Source: Bacteroidetes bacterium MedPE-SWsnd-G1
Lineage (GTDB): Bacteria; Bacteroidota; Bacteroidia; Flavobacteriales; Flavobacteriaceae
Direction: 5' to 3'
DNA: 37,331 nt
NCBI GenBank assembly: GCA_001874265.1
Contig: MPDD01000027.1
Location: forward strand, 1 to 37,331
The notes under the pieces are model-generated. The model had not been told where the DNA came from. It worked only from the letters and a program-made list of their open reading frames with translations, and ran no database searches. Positions within the stretch are counted from its first letter, which is position 1, and each line of letters begins with the position of its first letter. Positions 23,459-32,640 of the stretch are shown one piece after another. A program made the translations under genes and the position numbers.

Positions 23459-25195
23459 ATGACAAAACAAAAAGTTTCTTTCGCATGGGCCTTTAAAGAA
23501 TTTATTTGGCCTCGTAAACAAATCGTATTTATTGGTTTATTGTTAATTATTCTTCGAAGTCTAGCCGGACTAGTACTCCCCTATGCGACCAAATATTTAA
23601 TTGATGATATCATCCCTGGTAAGGATATTGAATTACTTAAAATATTAATTCTTGCAGTAGTTGGAGCCATCATTGTACAATCGGCAACGTCGTTTTCTTT
23701 AACTAGGTTGCTTAGTGTAGAGGCTCAACATCTCATTTCATTGTTAAGAGCAAAGGTGCAACGAAAACTATTAAAACTACCTATTAACTTTTTTGATAAT
23801 AATAAATCTGGTGCTTTAGTATCGAGAGTTATGACAGATGTTGAAGGAGTTCGGAATTTAGTAGGAACCGGTTTGGTACAGTTAATAGGAGGTACATTTA
23901 CATCTATTATATCTTTAGTAATTCTTTTAAAGATTAGCACCTCTATGACCTTGTTTGTATTGGTTCCTGTTGGAATCTTTGGATTTGTTGCTTTAAAGGC
24001 TTTTGGATATATCAGACCAATCTTTAGAAAACGAGGAAAGATTAATGCCGAAGTTACCGGAAGACTAACAGAAACTCTTAATGGTGTGCGTGTTATAAAA
24101 GGGTTTAACGCGGAGGAACAAGAAAGCAAAGTTTTTGAAAAGGGAGTTGAACGCTTATATTTAAATGTTAAAAAGAGTTTAACTGCTACAGCATTAATGT
24201 CAAGTTCCTCAACATTTTTATTAGGTTTGGCATCTGCTGGAATTATGGGTATTGGAGGTTATTATGTCATGAATGAAACTTTATCTATGGGAGATTTCAT
24301 TTCTTTTACATTATTCTTAGGATTTATGATTGCTCCTATTGTACAAATGGGAAATATTGGAAGTCAGTTAACTGAAGCTATGGCAGGATTGGATAGAACG
24401 GAAGACTTAATGAATATGCCTGAAGAAGACAACCCTGAGCAACGAACAAAGGAGTTAGGACAAATAACTGGTGACATTGTTTTTAATGATGTTTCTTTCA
24501 GTTATGAAGAAAATAAAGAAGTACTTCATAATATTTCATTTGATGCCCCTAAAGGCTCTGTAACAGCTTTAGTAGGCTCATCTGGCTCTGGTAAATCAAC
24601 AATTGCGGGGTTAGCTGCAACTTTCTTAAATCCGAATTCGGGTAAAGTCACACTCGACGGAATTGATTTGTCTCAAGTAAACTTGAGTAGTTTCAGAAAA
24701 AATTTAGCGGTGGTATTGCAAGATGATTTCCTTTACGAAGGAACGATTCGAGAAAATATACTATTTCCAAGGCCAAATGCAACTGAAGAACAATTACTAG
24801 AAGCCGTAAAAGGTGCTTATGTAAATGAGTTTACTGATAGATTTGAAGATGGTTTAGATACGGTAATTGGAGAACGTGGTGTAAAATTATCCGGTGGTCA
24901 AAGACAGCGTATTTCAATTGCGCGTGCTCTATTAGCAGATCCTAAAATCATAATTTTAGATGAGGCTACATCAAACTTGGATACAGAAAGTGAATCATAT
25001 ATTCAACAAAGTTTACAAGTGTTGATGAAAGATAGGACTACCTTTGTAATTGCGCATAGGTTAAGTACGATACAACAAGCAGATCAAATTTTAGTAATAG
25101 AAGACGGCAATATTGTAGAACGCGGAATACACGATGCTTTAATTGCTCAAAAAGGGCGTTATTACGATTTATATACGTACCAAAGTAGGATATAA
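23459..25195 (+). CDS. MsbA-like ABC exporter (fused permease and ATPase)
   Basis: A 578-residue half-transporter. The six-helix exporter domain covers about residues 1-310; the ATPase domain about 335-578. The ATPase has Walker A GSSGSGKST (from Gly373), the Q-loop in VVLQDDFLYEGTIRENI, signature LSGGQRQR (from Leu477), Walker B IIILDEATSNLD and the switch His in VIAHRLSTI. All motifs are intact, so it should be active as a homodimer. Relatives export lipids (MsbA), drugs or peptides. There is no N-terminal C39 peptidase domain, so it is not a typical bacteriocin processor. The gene is alone and ends in a bidirectional terminator. A drug or lipid substrate is likely but unproven. Confidence 0.93.
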   Translation: MTKQKVSFAWAFKEFIWPRKQIVFIGLLLIILRSLAGLVLPYATKYLIDDIIPGKDIELLKILILAVVGAIIVQSATSFSLTRLLSVEAQHLISLLRAKVQRKLLKLPINFFDNNKSGALVSRVMTDVEGVRNLVGTGLVQLIGGTFTSIISLVILLKISTSMTLFVLVPVGIFGFVALKAFGYIRPIFRKRGKINAEVTGRLTETLNGVRVIKGFNAEEQESKVFEKGVERLYLNVKKSLTATALMSSSSTFLLGLASAGIMGIGGYYVMNETLSMGDFISFTLFLGFMIAPIVQMGNIGSQLTEAMAGLDRTEDLMNMPEEDNPEQRTKELGQITGDIVFNDVSFSYEENKEVLHNISFDAPKGSVTALVGSSGSGKSTIAGLAATFLNPNSGKVTLDGIDLSQVNLSSFRKNLAVVLQDDFLYEGTIRENILFPRPNATEEQLLEAVKGAYVNEFTDRFEDGLDTVIGERGVKLSGGQRQRISIARALLADPKIIILDEATSNLDTESESYIQQSLQVLMKDRTTFVIAHRLSTIQQADQILVIEDGNIVERGIHDALIAQKGRYYDLYTYQSRI

Positions 25196-25227
25196 AAAAA
25201 AGCACCAATATAATTGGTGCTTTTTTT
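25194..25227. terminator. Bidirectional terminator between the ABC exporter and the tolC-like gene
   Basis: AGCACCAAT (25201-25209) and ATTGGTGCT (25213-25221) form a 9-bp perfect stem with an ATA loop, flanked by seven A on the left and seven T on the right. It therefore ends with a T-run on either strand and serves the two convergent units. Confidence 0.93.
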
Positions 25228-25244
25228 ATCAATTGAATTTCAAT

Positions 25245-26579
25245 CTAATTATTTAATAGTTCTCCTGCTAAATACAATAATTGGTATTCGGCATTTTTTG
25301 CATCGTATTTAGACTGGCTTAAGTCTCGTTCTGCATTTAACAAGTTAACCTGTGCTAAACGAAAATCTATAGAACTAATCTGCCCTAATTTGTATTGTTC
25401 GTTTGTTCTTTCAAAATTACGTTGATTCGTTTGTACATTCGTTTCTTGAACTTGTAATTTAAACAGAGCATTCTGATAGAATTCCCAGGCATTGTAAACA
25501 TCTCTCGTTAATTCTTGAGTGAATTGTTCTTTTTCAATTTCTTGTGCATCCATTGCAATTTTAGCATTCTGAACATTCGTTTTAGTTCTTCCTCCATCAA
25601 ATATATTCCAACCAAGAGAAACGCCTGCATTTAATCCATATTGCTGACTGTTTGCAAACGAGAATCCAACGGGTTCATCATTAATGTTTTTATTCCATCC
25701 GTAAGAGCCATTTGCAGAGACCGTTGGCATCCAACCAGATTTACTAATAGAAACATCATAGTCGCTAATTTCTAGTCCTTTATTTACCTGTAATAACAAC
25801 ACGTTATTATCCAAAGCATTCTGAAGCAAGACTTGCAAGTTTAAATCAATGGCATACTGCACATCAGTATCAACATTAAAACTCGTAATATCAGCTTCTC
25901 TACCTAATACTACATTTAAATTTCGTTTAGCATTTGTTAATTGACGCTGACTATCCAAATAATTTATACTATCATTATTTACATCAACTTCGGCATTTAA
26001 AACATCTAATTTCGTGTTTTGGCCGTAACTAGACGCATATTCTGCACGTAACAATCTTCTTTTAGATATATCTAATGTTTGCTTTTGGTTATTTTCGTTT
26101 TCACTTAATCTTGCAACCTCAAAATAAGCCAAGTATAAACTAAGCATGGTACCTTCTATTACCTGTCTTGCTTGCAATTCTGTTAAATTGTAAACTTCCT
26201 TCAACCTTTTGTAGGAGTATTTTCTATTTAAACCATCGAACAATACATAGTTAACACCTAGCGAGGCATTGTAATTTGTTGAAACTACATTATGAGCTTC
26301 AATCTTAGTTCCATCTGCTGTTTCAAGTAAACTACTGTTGTTATTATATCCTGCTCCACTTGTCACCGACGCAGTTGGCAAATAACCAGAATTATAAACA
26401 CTTGTATTATTCTCTGCTATTTCAAGATCTTTCTCAATTACCTTAATATCGTAATTGTTTTCTAATGCAATTTGCAATGCATTATCAATTGAAAGTATTT
26501 CTTGCCCGTTTACTAAAAAAACAGAACAAAATAAACTTATAACAAAACTGAATTTCTTCATACTTCCTTGTTTATTCAT
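25245..26579 (-). CDS. TolC family outer-membrane efflux protein
   Basis: Up to 444 residues. The Sec signal begins at the internal MKKFSFVISLFCSVFLVNGQ, so the ATG at 26561 (438 residues) may be the real start. The ATG at 26579 overlaps the RND gene by 8 nt. The mature protein has two repeats of long amphipathic coiled-coil helices, with LSIDNALQIALENNYDIKV opening the first and DLNLQVLLQNALDNNVLLLQV the second. GQISSIDFRLAQVNLLNAERDL is the usual helical end. TolC proteins form the outer-membrane duct of a tripartite pump. It is the last gene of the marR/adaptor/RND/tolC operon and is followed by a strong terminator. Confidence 0.92.
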   Translation of the reverse strand: MNKQGSMKKFSFVISLFCSVFLVNGQEILSIDNALQIALENNYDIKVIEKDLEIAENNTSVYNSGYLPTASVTSGAGYNNNSSLLETADGTKIEAHNVVSTNYNASLGVNYVLFDGLNRKYSYKRLKEVYNLTELQARQVIEGTMLSLYLAYFEVARLSENENNQKQTLDISKRRLLRAEYASSYGQNTKLDVLNAEVDVNNDSINYLDSQRQLTNAKRNLNVVLGREADITSFNVDTDVQYAIDLNLQVLLQNALDNNVLLLQVNKGLEISDYDVSISKSGWMPTVSANGSYGWNKNINDEPVGFSFANSQQYGLNAGVSLGWNIFDGGRTKTNVQNAKIAMDAQEIEKEQFTQELTRDVYNAWEFYQNALFKLQVQETNVQTNQRNFERTNEQYKLGQISSIDFRLAQVNLLNAERDLSQSKYDAKNAEYQLLYLAGELLNN

Positions 26580-29500
26580 TATCTAAATCTTCATTTTCTA
26601 CAACTAATTCTTTTACTGCTCTTTCAACCTGCTCTCTACTTGGTTTTTTACCTGTCCAGAACCATTTTGTCAATACTTTGAAATCGTTCGAGAATTTTAA
26701 TAAAATTGGTAAAGTTAGCAAGGTTAACATGGTAGCGAAGGCAATACCGTAGGCAATTGCAATAGCCATGGGTATTAAGAATTGTGCTTGTCTACTTGTC
26801 TCAAAAATTAACGGTGCTAAACCGGCAACAGTTGTAAGAGATGTCAAGAATATGGCACGGAATCGTGATTTTCCAGCAGCAGTTAAGGCTTCATCGTATT
26901 TCATCCCTTCCTTAAGATAGTTATTAAATTTAGTAATCAATACCAAGCCGTCATTTACAATTATACCTATCAAGGCTATAATACCAAGCATCGATAAAAT
27001 ATTTACCGGGAACCCATGAATATAATGCCCCCAAGCAACACCTACCATACTAAATGGCACCATTAGCAATAGCATAATAGGTTGACTGAATGATCTAAAT
27101 GTAAACGCAATAACCACATAAATCAGTAACAAAACAATCCATCCAACTTTACTTGCTGATTCCGAAACCTTGGTAGCTTCTCTGTTCTGTCCTTCGTATA
27201 ATGCATTTACACTTGGATATTTTGCATTTATCTCAGGCATAATCCTAGTCTTAATATCATCAAGGATTGCAGTTGCACTCTCCTTTCTGTTTTTCATATC
27301 TGCTTCTACCCTAATTTCTCTCTGTCCATCTAAGTGATTGATAGAAATCTCTCCTCTACCCATTTCATAAGTGGCAATTTCAGATAAAGCTACCCTATCA
27401 CCAGAAGGAGTTTGAATAAGCATATTGTCCAAGTTTTTTATTGATGAACGCTCTTCTCTATTGTATCGAACCCAAACTTTAATTTCATCTTGACCACGCT
27501 GAAAACGTTGCGCTTCTAAACCAAAGAATCCACTTCTAACTTGAGAAATAACATCATTTAATGTTAAACCTAATAAATAAGCACTGCTTTTAAGTTTCAA
27601 TTGAATTTCTTTAATTCCCTCTGGATCTGTATCATTAACATCCTTAAGCATCGGGTTTTTAAGCAATTCATTCTTCAACTCTGTTTTTGCTAGTTTTAAC
27701 TCTGCTATATTATTACTCAACAATGAAACAGAAACCGCTCTTCCTCCAAAGCCAGTCCCAGAACCAAATGATACAGTTTCAGCACCATATATGGGTCCAA
27801 CTTCTTCTTGAATCGCATTTGCAATCTCATCCGCTGAAAAATCCCTTAATTCACCTTGCAATAAGTTTACATTTACAGAAGCACTTGCACTTCCTGGTCC
27901 AATTCGTTTTATAACATTTAGAACTACCGTATCATTATTTGTTTGGCGTTCTGTAAAATCTACATTTACTTTCCAAATGGCTTCTTCTATTTTTGTAGCA
28001 ATAGAATCCGTAATTTTCTCATTTGTACCTTGAGGCATTTTTAAACTAATCTGAACTCTATCACTTGCTATAGATGGAAAAAATGTTCCTTTAATAACAC
28101 CTCCTTGAAAACCACCAACTGTAATCATCAATAATACAATTGGGAATATCAAGCCAAAAATTCTTGTATAGACATTCTGCATAAAGAAATCCAACACTGG
28201 TGAATAGAACTTATCTCTCAAAAAATTCATGAATTTTTCGGCGGTCTTATTAAACCCAAACATTTTTTGTTTTGGAGTCAATGCTTTAGAATGTGCAATG
28301 TGCGATGGCAAAATCACTAAGGCCTCAAGCAGTGAAATTGCTAAAACCAATGATACCACCGTGGCTACTTCCCCAAAAAACTCACCAATATTTCCATCTA
28401 AGAAAAAGAAGATAGAAAAGGCTAAAATTGTGGTAGTAATAGCAGAAATAATTGGAGGAATAACTTGCATTGTTCCATCAATTGCTGCTTTAATAGGTGA
28501 TTTTCCTTTTTCGAATTCGCTATAAATATTTTCAGCAATTACAATTCCATCATCTACTAAAATACCAATTACAATAATCATCCCGAAAAGTGATAATACA
28601 TTGATCGTTACTCCAAAAGAACCAGCAAATATGAACATTCCTAAGAATGAGAATGGAAGACCAAACGCTACCCAAAAAGCCAATCTAGGCTTTAAAAACA
28701 ACGCTAAAAACACGAAAACCAGCAACATACCAACAATAGCATTTTCAGCTAACAATTCTGTTCTTTGCGTTAATGTTATGGATGAATCTCTAGTAACATA
28801 AATCTGAACACTTGAGTGCTTACTATTAAAGTCTTCAATATATTCTTTTACCTTTTCTGAAGTAGAAATTAGATCTTCACTGTTCGTATTGTCAACTTGA
28901 ACTCTTACAGATGGGTTTCCATTATAATAACTTGCATTCGGAGTTTCATTAAATCGATCTACTACAACTGCAACGTCTTTAATTCTAATCGAGTTTCCAT
29001 TAGGCTCTGTTCTAATAATTAAATTATCTAATTCATCTGCAGTATAAAGCCTATTTCTAGCTCTAATTAAATACTCCTCTGCATCTGTTTTAATAGAACC
29101 CCCAGATGATATTAGATTAGCCTTTCTTACAGCAGTAGCAACCTCTTGAAAAGAAATTTGATAAGCCCTTAAGTCATCTTCGCTTACAGAAATTTCAATT
29201 TCTTCATCAGGGAAACCGGATAAAGTTACTTGTGAGATACCTCTCATTCGAAGTAAATCCGTTTCGATATCTCTAACTAGATCTTTTAATGTTTTTAAAG
29301 AAACATTTTCTCCACTTACAACAAAACTGATAGATTCTGCAATACTTTCAATTTTTGCAACTACCGGAGGTTCCATTCCTGCTGGAAAATTTGGAACCCT
29401 ATCAACAGCATTCTTTACTTCTGCAAGTACAATATTTACATCGTTTCCTTTTTCTACCTCTACCATAATATTGGCAGAGTTTTCAGAAGATGTTGAGGTG

Positions 29501-29742
29501 ATTCTATCTATTCCAACAGTACCTTTTAAATTGTTTTCAATTAGAAGCACTACTCCTTCTTCAATTTCTTGAGGAGAAGCGCCAGGATAAAAGGCATTGA
29601 TACTTATGAATTTCGTTCGCGTTTGTGGAAAAAACGATGATTTCATATTCAAATAACCGAGCACTCCCATTATAAAAAAGGCTAAGATTATTATCCATCC
29701 AGAAATTGGGTATTTTATAAAGTAAGAAATTAATTTTTTCAT
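26572..29742 (-). CDS. RND superfamily efflux pump, inner-membrane component
   Basis: A 1056-residue proton-driven RND pump of the AcrB/HAE type. The first helix is followed by the large periplasmic loop (about residues 35-330) with FYPGASPQEIEEGVV. A six-helix bundle follows, carrying the proton-relay pair Asp397-Asp398 in VIGILVDDGIVIAENIYSEF. The second loop (about 555-860) and second bundle come next, with ALIGIIVNDGLVLITKFNNYL, where Asn replaces the acidic pair as is normal in the second half. Length and motifs are complete. The adaptor gene stops 2 nt upstream and the TolC gene overlaps downstream. Substrates, probably drugs, dyes, bile-like compounds or lipids, cannot be read. Confidence 0.95.
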   Translation of the reverse strand: MKKLISYFIKYPISGWIIILAFFIMGVLGYLNMKSSFFPQTRTKFISINAFYPGASPQEIEEGVVLLIENNLKGTVGIDRITSTSSENSANIMVEVEKGNDVNIVLAEVKNAVDRVPNFPAGMEPPVVAKIESIAESISFVVSGENVSLKTLKDLVRDIETDLLRMRGISQVTLSGFPDEEIEISVSEDDLRAYQISFQEVATAVRKANLISSGGSIKTDAEEYLIRARNRLYTADELDNLIIRTEPNGNSIRIKDVAVVVDRFNETPNASYYNGNPSVRVQVDNTNSEDLISTSEKVKEYIEDFNSKHSSVQIYVTRDSSITLTQRTELLAENAIVGMLLVFVFLALFLKPRLAFWVAFGLPFSFLGMFIFAGSFGVTINVLSLFGMIIVIGILVDDGIVIAENIYSEFEKGKSPIKAAIDGTMQVIPPIISAITTTILAFSIFFFLDGNIGEFFGEVATVVSLVLAISLLEALVILPSHIAHSKALTPKQKMFGFNKTAEKFMNFLRDKFYSPVLDFFMQNVYTRIFGLIFPIVLLMITVGGFQGGVIKGTFFPSIASDRVQISLKMPQGTNEKITDSIATKIEEAIWKVNVDFTERQTNNDTVVLNVIKRIGPGSASASVNVNLLQGELRDFSADEIANAIQEEVGPIYGAETVSFGSGTGFGGRAVSVSLLSNNIAELKLAKTELKNELLKNPMLKDVNDTDPEGIKEIQLKLKSSAYLLGLTLNDVISQVRSGFFGLEAQRFQRGQDEIKVWVRYNREERSSIKNLDNMLIQTPSGDRVALSEIATYEMGRGEISINHLDGQREIRVEADMKNRKESATAILDDIKTRIMPEINAKYPSVNALYEGQNREATKVSESASKVGWIVLLLIYVVIAFTFRSFSQPIMLLLMVPFSMVGVAWGHYIHGFPVNILSMLGIIALIGIIVNDGLVLITKFNNYLKEGMKYDEALTAAGKSRFRAIFLTSLTTVAGLAPLIFETSRQAQFLIPMAIAIAYGIAFATMLTLLTLPILLKFSNDFKVLTKWFWTGKKPSREQVERAVKELVVENEDLDNE

Positions 29743-29744
29743 AA

Positions 29745-30854
29745 TTATTCCTCAATAATTTTAACAGTCATTCCTTCATATGCTCCAGGAATTTGCTTGG
29801 ACACTATTTTCGTTCCGTTTTGCAAACCTTTTATAACTGCAGTACTTTCATCGAAATGAATAATATTTACTTCCTGTAATTTTAATATATTGTCCTCAAC
29901 AACAAATACAGCTTTGTTATCTATTAAAACTTTTCTTGCTATTTGATATGCATCTAATTCATCTCTACCAGGCACATTAGCTTCTAAATACATTCCTTCT
30001 CGTAAATTATCTCCTCTCACTTCAACATATATATTGACCGTTTGAGAACGCTGATCTACTCTACCATTTATTCTTACCACTTTAGACAACCAAGAACTAG
30101 ATTTGTCTAAATTAAATAAGGTAACTTCTTTGCCAACTTTTAATAAATCGGCATATGCGGCATTAATTGCAATTTCCATTTCAAAAACCGTTGGGTCAAT
30201 AAATTCACCCATTTTTTGTCCCGATCTTACAAGCGCACCAGTGTTTACGCTAGTTTCGGTTAATATCCCGTTAAATGGAGCAACGATGTTATATTTTTGA
30301 AGACGTGCCTCAAGGTTTTTTACATTATAATAGGTCGTATAAATGTTTTTCCCTGTTATAAAGTATTTTTCTTGTTCAGAACCAGGTTCAGGTAATGGCT
30401 TTACACTTGAGTCAACATTAAAAGATGATAAGTAATTATTCCAAACATCAAACGAGTTTGGGTAATCTAATCGGATATCTGGCATAATTGAAGCAATTAA
30501 ATTTTGCAACATGCTTTTCTGTGACTGCAAATTGGCATAATGCTCGTCACTATTTATCATTAATATGGTTTGCCCTTTTCTATATTGAACTCCAGGTCTA
30601 AATTCTTTTGATGTAACTTGCAATACACCTTGAACTTCAGAAAATATTTCAACTTTATTCTTAGCTGTTAAATTTCCATTTGCTTTAATTTTTATTGGAA
30701 TCACTCCATTTTGAACAGTATTTACAAATGCAACTTTCTCTAATTTCTCTGTTTTTGGTTTAAACCCTTTTTTGCTATTTCCTAAAGCGCTCATTGTAAA
30801 GTAGCCTATGACTAACAATGCTACAGTAGCAATAATGATAATTAATTGTCTCAT
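29745..30854 (-). CDS. RND periplasmic adaptor (membrane fusion protein)
   Basis: A 369-residue adaptor with an N-terminal membrane anchor or signal (residues 4-22, LIIIIATVALLVIGYFTM). A lipoyl-like half motif (VEIFSEVQGVL) comes next, then a coiled-coil hairpin (about 110-185) and the second lipoyl half (KYNIVAPFNGILTETSVNTGALV). Beta-barrel strands and a membrane-proximal domain ending in GAYEGMTVKIIEE complete it. It bridges the RND pump and TolC. It starts 17 nt after the MarR stop and ends 2 nt before the RND start, so it is the second gene of the operon. All expected domains are present. Confidence 0.93.
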   Translation of the reverse strand: MRQLIIIIATVALLVIGYFTMSALGNSKKGFKPKTEKLEKVAFVNTVQNGVIPIKIKANGNLTAKNKVEIFSEVQGVLQVTSKEFRPGVQYRKGQTILMINSDEHYANLQSQKSMLQNLIASIMPDIRLDYPNSFDVWNNYLSSFNVDSSVKPLPEPGSEQEKYFITGKNIYTTYYNVKNLEARLQKYNIVAPFNGILTETSVNTGALVRSGQKMGEFIDPTVFEMEIAINAAYADLLKVGKEVTLFNLDKSSSWLSKVVRINGRVDQRSQTVNIYVEVRGDNLREGMYLEANVPGRDELDAYQIARKVLIDNKAVFVVEDNILKLQEVNIIHFDESTAVIKGLQNGTKIVSKQIPGAYEGMTVKIIEE

Positions 30855-30871
30855 AATTTTTAGTTGCTATC

Positions 30872-31315
30872 TCAACTATCGATTTTTGTGATTAAATGTG
30901 TTTGAATTTTTTGCAATGTTTTAATTGTTTGCTCAATTTCTTTTTCACTCAATGGTGCTTGAATATCTTCAATCAACTTTTGTATTACTGGTAATGTTTT
31001 TTGAAATATTTGATTTCCTTTCTTAGTCAAGAAAATATTATTAATTCTCTTATCTGTTTTAGAAGGAATTCTAGCTACTAAGTTCTTTTTTTCCATGCCT
31101 GATAAAAGCCTAGTTAATGATGTTTTATCACGGTTTGTAATGAATGCCAATTCATTTTGTGCCAATCCATCATTTTCCATTAAAACCTTTAATACAATCC
31201 ATTGATTTTTACTAAGTAACAAGTTGTTTTCTTTGAATTCATCCTGAAAATGAATATCCATCAACTTCATGGTTCTTCCCATCCATGGACCCAATGTATT
31301 TTGAAAATCAATCAT
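30872..31315 (-). CDS. MarR family transcriptional regulator of the RND efflux operon
   Basis: A 147-residue winged-helix regulator. The recognition region is NELAFITNRDKTSLTRLLSGMEKKNLVAR, given here in two parts: an ELAFITNRDKTSLTRLL helix and a GMEKKNLVARIPSKTDKR wing. The invariant wing DKR is present and LTKKG follows it. Flanking helices form the dimer interface. MarR proteins repress drug-efflux genes and let go when a small aromatic or oxidised ligand binds. It heads the pump operon. A 20-bp inverted repeat sits over its own promoter, which fits autorepression of the whole operon. Confidence 0.93.
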   Translation of the reverse strand: MIDFQNTLGPWMGRTMKLMDIHFQDEFKENNLLLSKNQWIVLKVLMENDGLAQNELAFITNRDKTSLTRLLSGMEKKNLVARIPSKTDKRINNIFLTKKGNQIFQKTLPVIQKLIEDIQAPLSEKEIEQTIKTLQKIQTHLITKIDS

Positions 31316-31334
31316 TATTTAAAAGTTTGAAGCG

Positions 31335-31342
31335 CGAATATA
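31335..31342 (-). promoter_or_regulatory. Probable -7 element (TATATTCG) of the marR-RND operon
   Basis: TATATTCG on the minus strand differs from TAnnTTTG at one base and gives a leader of about 15 nt. The palindrome at 31358-31377 covers the matching -33 region. Confidence 0.4.
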
Positions 31343-31357
31343 CTTTTTATTTTCAAT

Positions 31358-31377
31358 TTAGTTGCATATACAACTAA
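31358..31377. promoter_or_regulatory. 20-bp inverted repeat, candidate MarR operator
   Basis: TTAGTTGCATATACAACTAA is an inverted repeat with a single mismatched pair (CAACTAA and TTAGTTG arms perfect). It lies about 43-62 bp upstream of the marR start codon, over the predicted -33 region. Position and symmetry fit a dimeric MarR repressor. Confidence 0.6.
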
Positions 31378-31405
31378 TGAGAAGGTTTTTTATGATTTTT
31401 TTAAC

Positions 31406-31432
31406 AAAAAAGAGAGCCATTTTGGCTCTCTT
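31406..31432 (-). terminator. Terminator of the Omp85-like gene
   Basis: AAGAGAGCCA (31410-31419) pairs perfectly with TGGCTCTCTT (31423-31432) around a 3-nt loop. A T-rich tract follows on the minus strand. It lies about 24 nt after the stop at 31456. Confidence 0.88.
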
Positions 31433-31455
31433 AAATATTATTTATTTATCTATTT

Positions 31456-32565
31456 CTATCTTGTAAATGCCTCCCCTATTCTAAAGTATATGCCCCAGTC
31501 ATCTTTTCCAGCAGCCACATCTATACCAATATTAATTTTCGATTTTGGTATCGCTAAAAATCGAACACCAAAACCAGCTGCAGGAAGCATGTCTCCAATA
31601 TTCACTTCAGAAAGATAATCAACGGCAGTTGCAACACCTCCAAAAGCCACAAACCCCCAACGATCGGCAAACCAATGTCTGTATTCAGATTGTATAGCAT
31701 GAACTTGATTACCTCTAAATTTCCCATTTGAATAACCACGTAAATCATCTCTACCTACAACATTTTGTCCGGCAAATGGTACATCTCCAGTTGATATATC
31801 GCCATAATAACGTGCCAATACAGTATTTCTCTCTTTTATAGGAAAATAATGAGTGTATTCCATATTTAGTTTTGTGTACGAATTTGTACTTCCAAAATCC
31901 TCCAAGAAAGATAAGGTATTAAACTTAGCATGAATTCCTTCAGTTGGTGCCAATTGGTTATTTCTTGAATCATTAGCAAACGAAACTCCAAAACCAAATT
32001 GATCTATTATCTCATTTGGCGCCAATGGAAGATCGAAATCAGTTTCAGAATGAGAATACACGAAATGCGCACCAACGTACAAATCTTTATACATTTTAAA
32101 CAAGATTTCTGCATAAACAAAAAACATGGAGGTACTGTAGTCTATAAATTTTCCATCATCATCTGATGAAGCTACATTTATCGGAAACAAATTCATAAAT
32201 GAAGGCCAACTAACATAGGTCTGAAAATTTATATTCCCAGCTCCCATCGCTGTTTTTATTCTCAACTTATCCTTATTGAAGTATAGTTTATTTAATTGAC
32301 CAGCAAACCATGTCTTATTAGTCGTATACATACCAATGACTCCACTTGAAGAAAGTGGCGAAACGGTATCATTCTTTTGCGCATGATAAAATCCAGAGCC
32401 ATATGCTCCAAACGAAGCGCCGAAACTATTACTGTAATTAATCATTGGTATACCAACAAGACTCACCTTTTTGTCTTTAGTATCTATACTATCCTTATTA
32501 GATTTATCCTGAGCATTTAGAGAACAAGTAATAAAAATGATTAAAATTTGGAAAGTATACTTCAT
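31456..32565 (-). CDS. Omp85/BamA-type outer-membrane barrel protein without POTRA domains
   Basis: A 369-residue protein with a Sec signal (MKYTFQILIIFITCSLNAQ). After a short acidic stretch, the rest is a 16-strand-type barrel of the Omp85 superfamily. GFGVSFANDSRNNQLAPTEG is a typical Omp85 strand and loop. DLRGYSNGKFRG is the conserved (V/L)RGY lid-loop motif. The final strand, DDWGIYFRIGEAF, ends near an aromatic residue. At 369 residues it is barrel only; the POTRA domains of BamA or TamA are missing, as in many Bacteroidetes 'surface antigen' paralogs. It probably is not the essential BamA. It follows the cold-shock-domain gene after a terminator and lacks a clear promoter of its own. 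Confidence 0.82.
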   Translation of the reverse strand: MKYTFQILIIFITCSLNAQDKSNKDSIDTKDKKVSLVGIPMINYSNSFGASFGAYGSGFYHAQKNDTVSPLSSSGVIGMYTTNKTWFAGQLNKLYFNKDKLRIKTAMGAGNINFQTYVSWPSFMNLFPINVASSDDDGKFIDYSTSMFFVYAEILFKMYKDLYVGAHFVYSHSETDFDLPLAPNEIIDQFGFGVSFANDSRNNQLAPTEGIHAKFNTLSFLEDFGSTNSYTKLNMEYTHYFPIKERNTVLARYYGDISTGDVPFAGQNVVGRDDLRGYSNGKFRGNQVHAIQSEYRHWFADRWGFVAFGGVATAVDYLSEVNIGDMLPAAGFGVRFLAIPKSKINIGIDVAAGKDDWGIYFRIGEAFTR

Positions 32566-32589
32566 AATTAAATTAATTTCTATTTCAAT

Positions 32590-32618
32590 AAAAAAGGAGT
32601 CCCATCGAACTCCTTTTT
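32590..32618 (-). terminator. Terminator of the cold-shock-domain gene
   Basis: AAAAAGGAGT and ACTCCTTTTT form a 10-bp perfect stem with an 8-nt loop, followed by T on the minus strand. It lies only 24 nt before the Omp85-like start codon, so that gene may rely partly on read-through. Confidence 0.85.
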
Positions 32619-32640
32619 ATATATCTTAAAATGTAATATC

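Noticed and set aside
22930..25195. Short ORFs plus ABC exporter as a peptide natural-product (RiPP or bacteriocin) cluster
   Set aside because: The exporter has no C39 peptidase domain, is transcribed divergently, and neither short peptide has a double-glycine leader or Cys/Ser/Thr-rich core; no modification enzyme is nearby.
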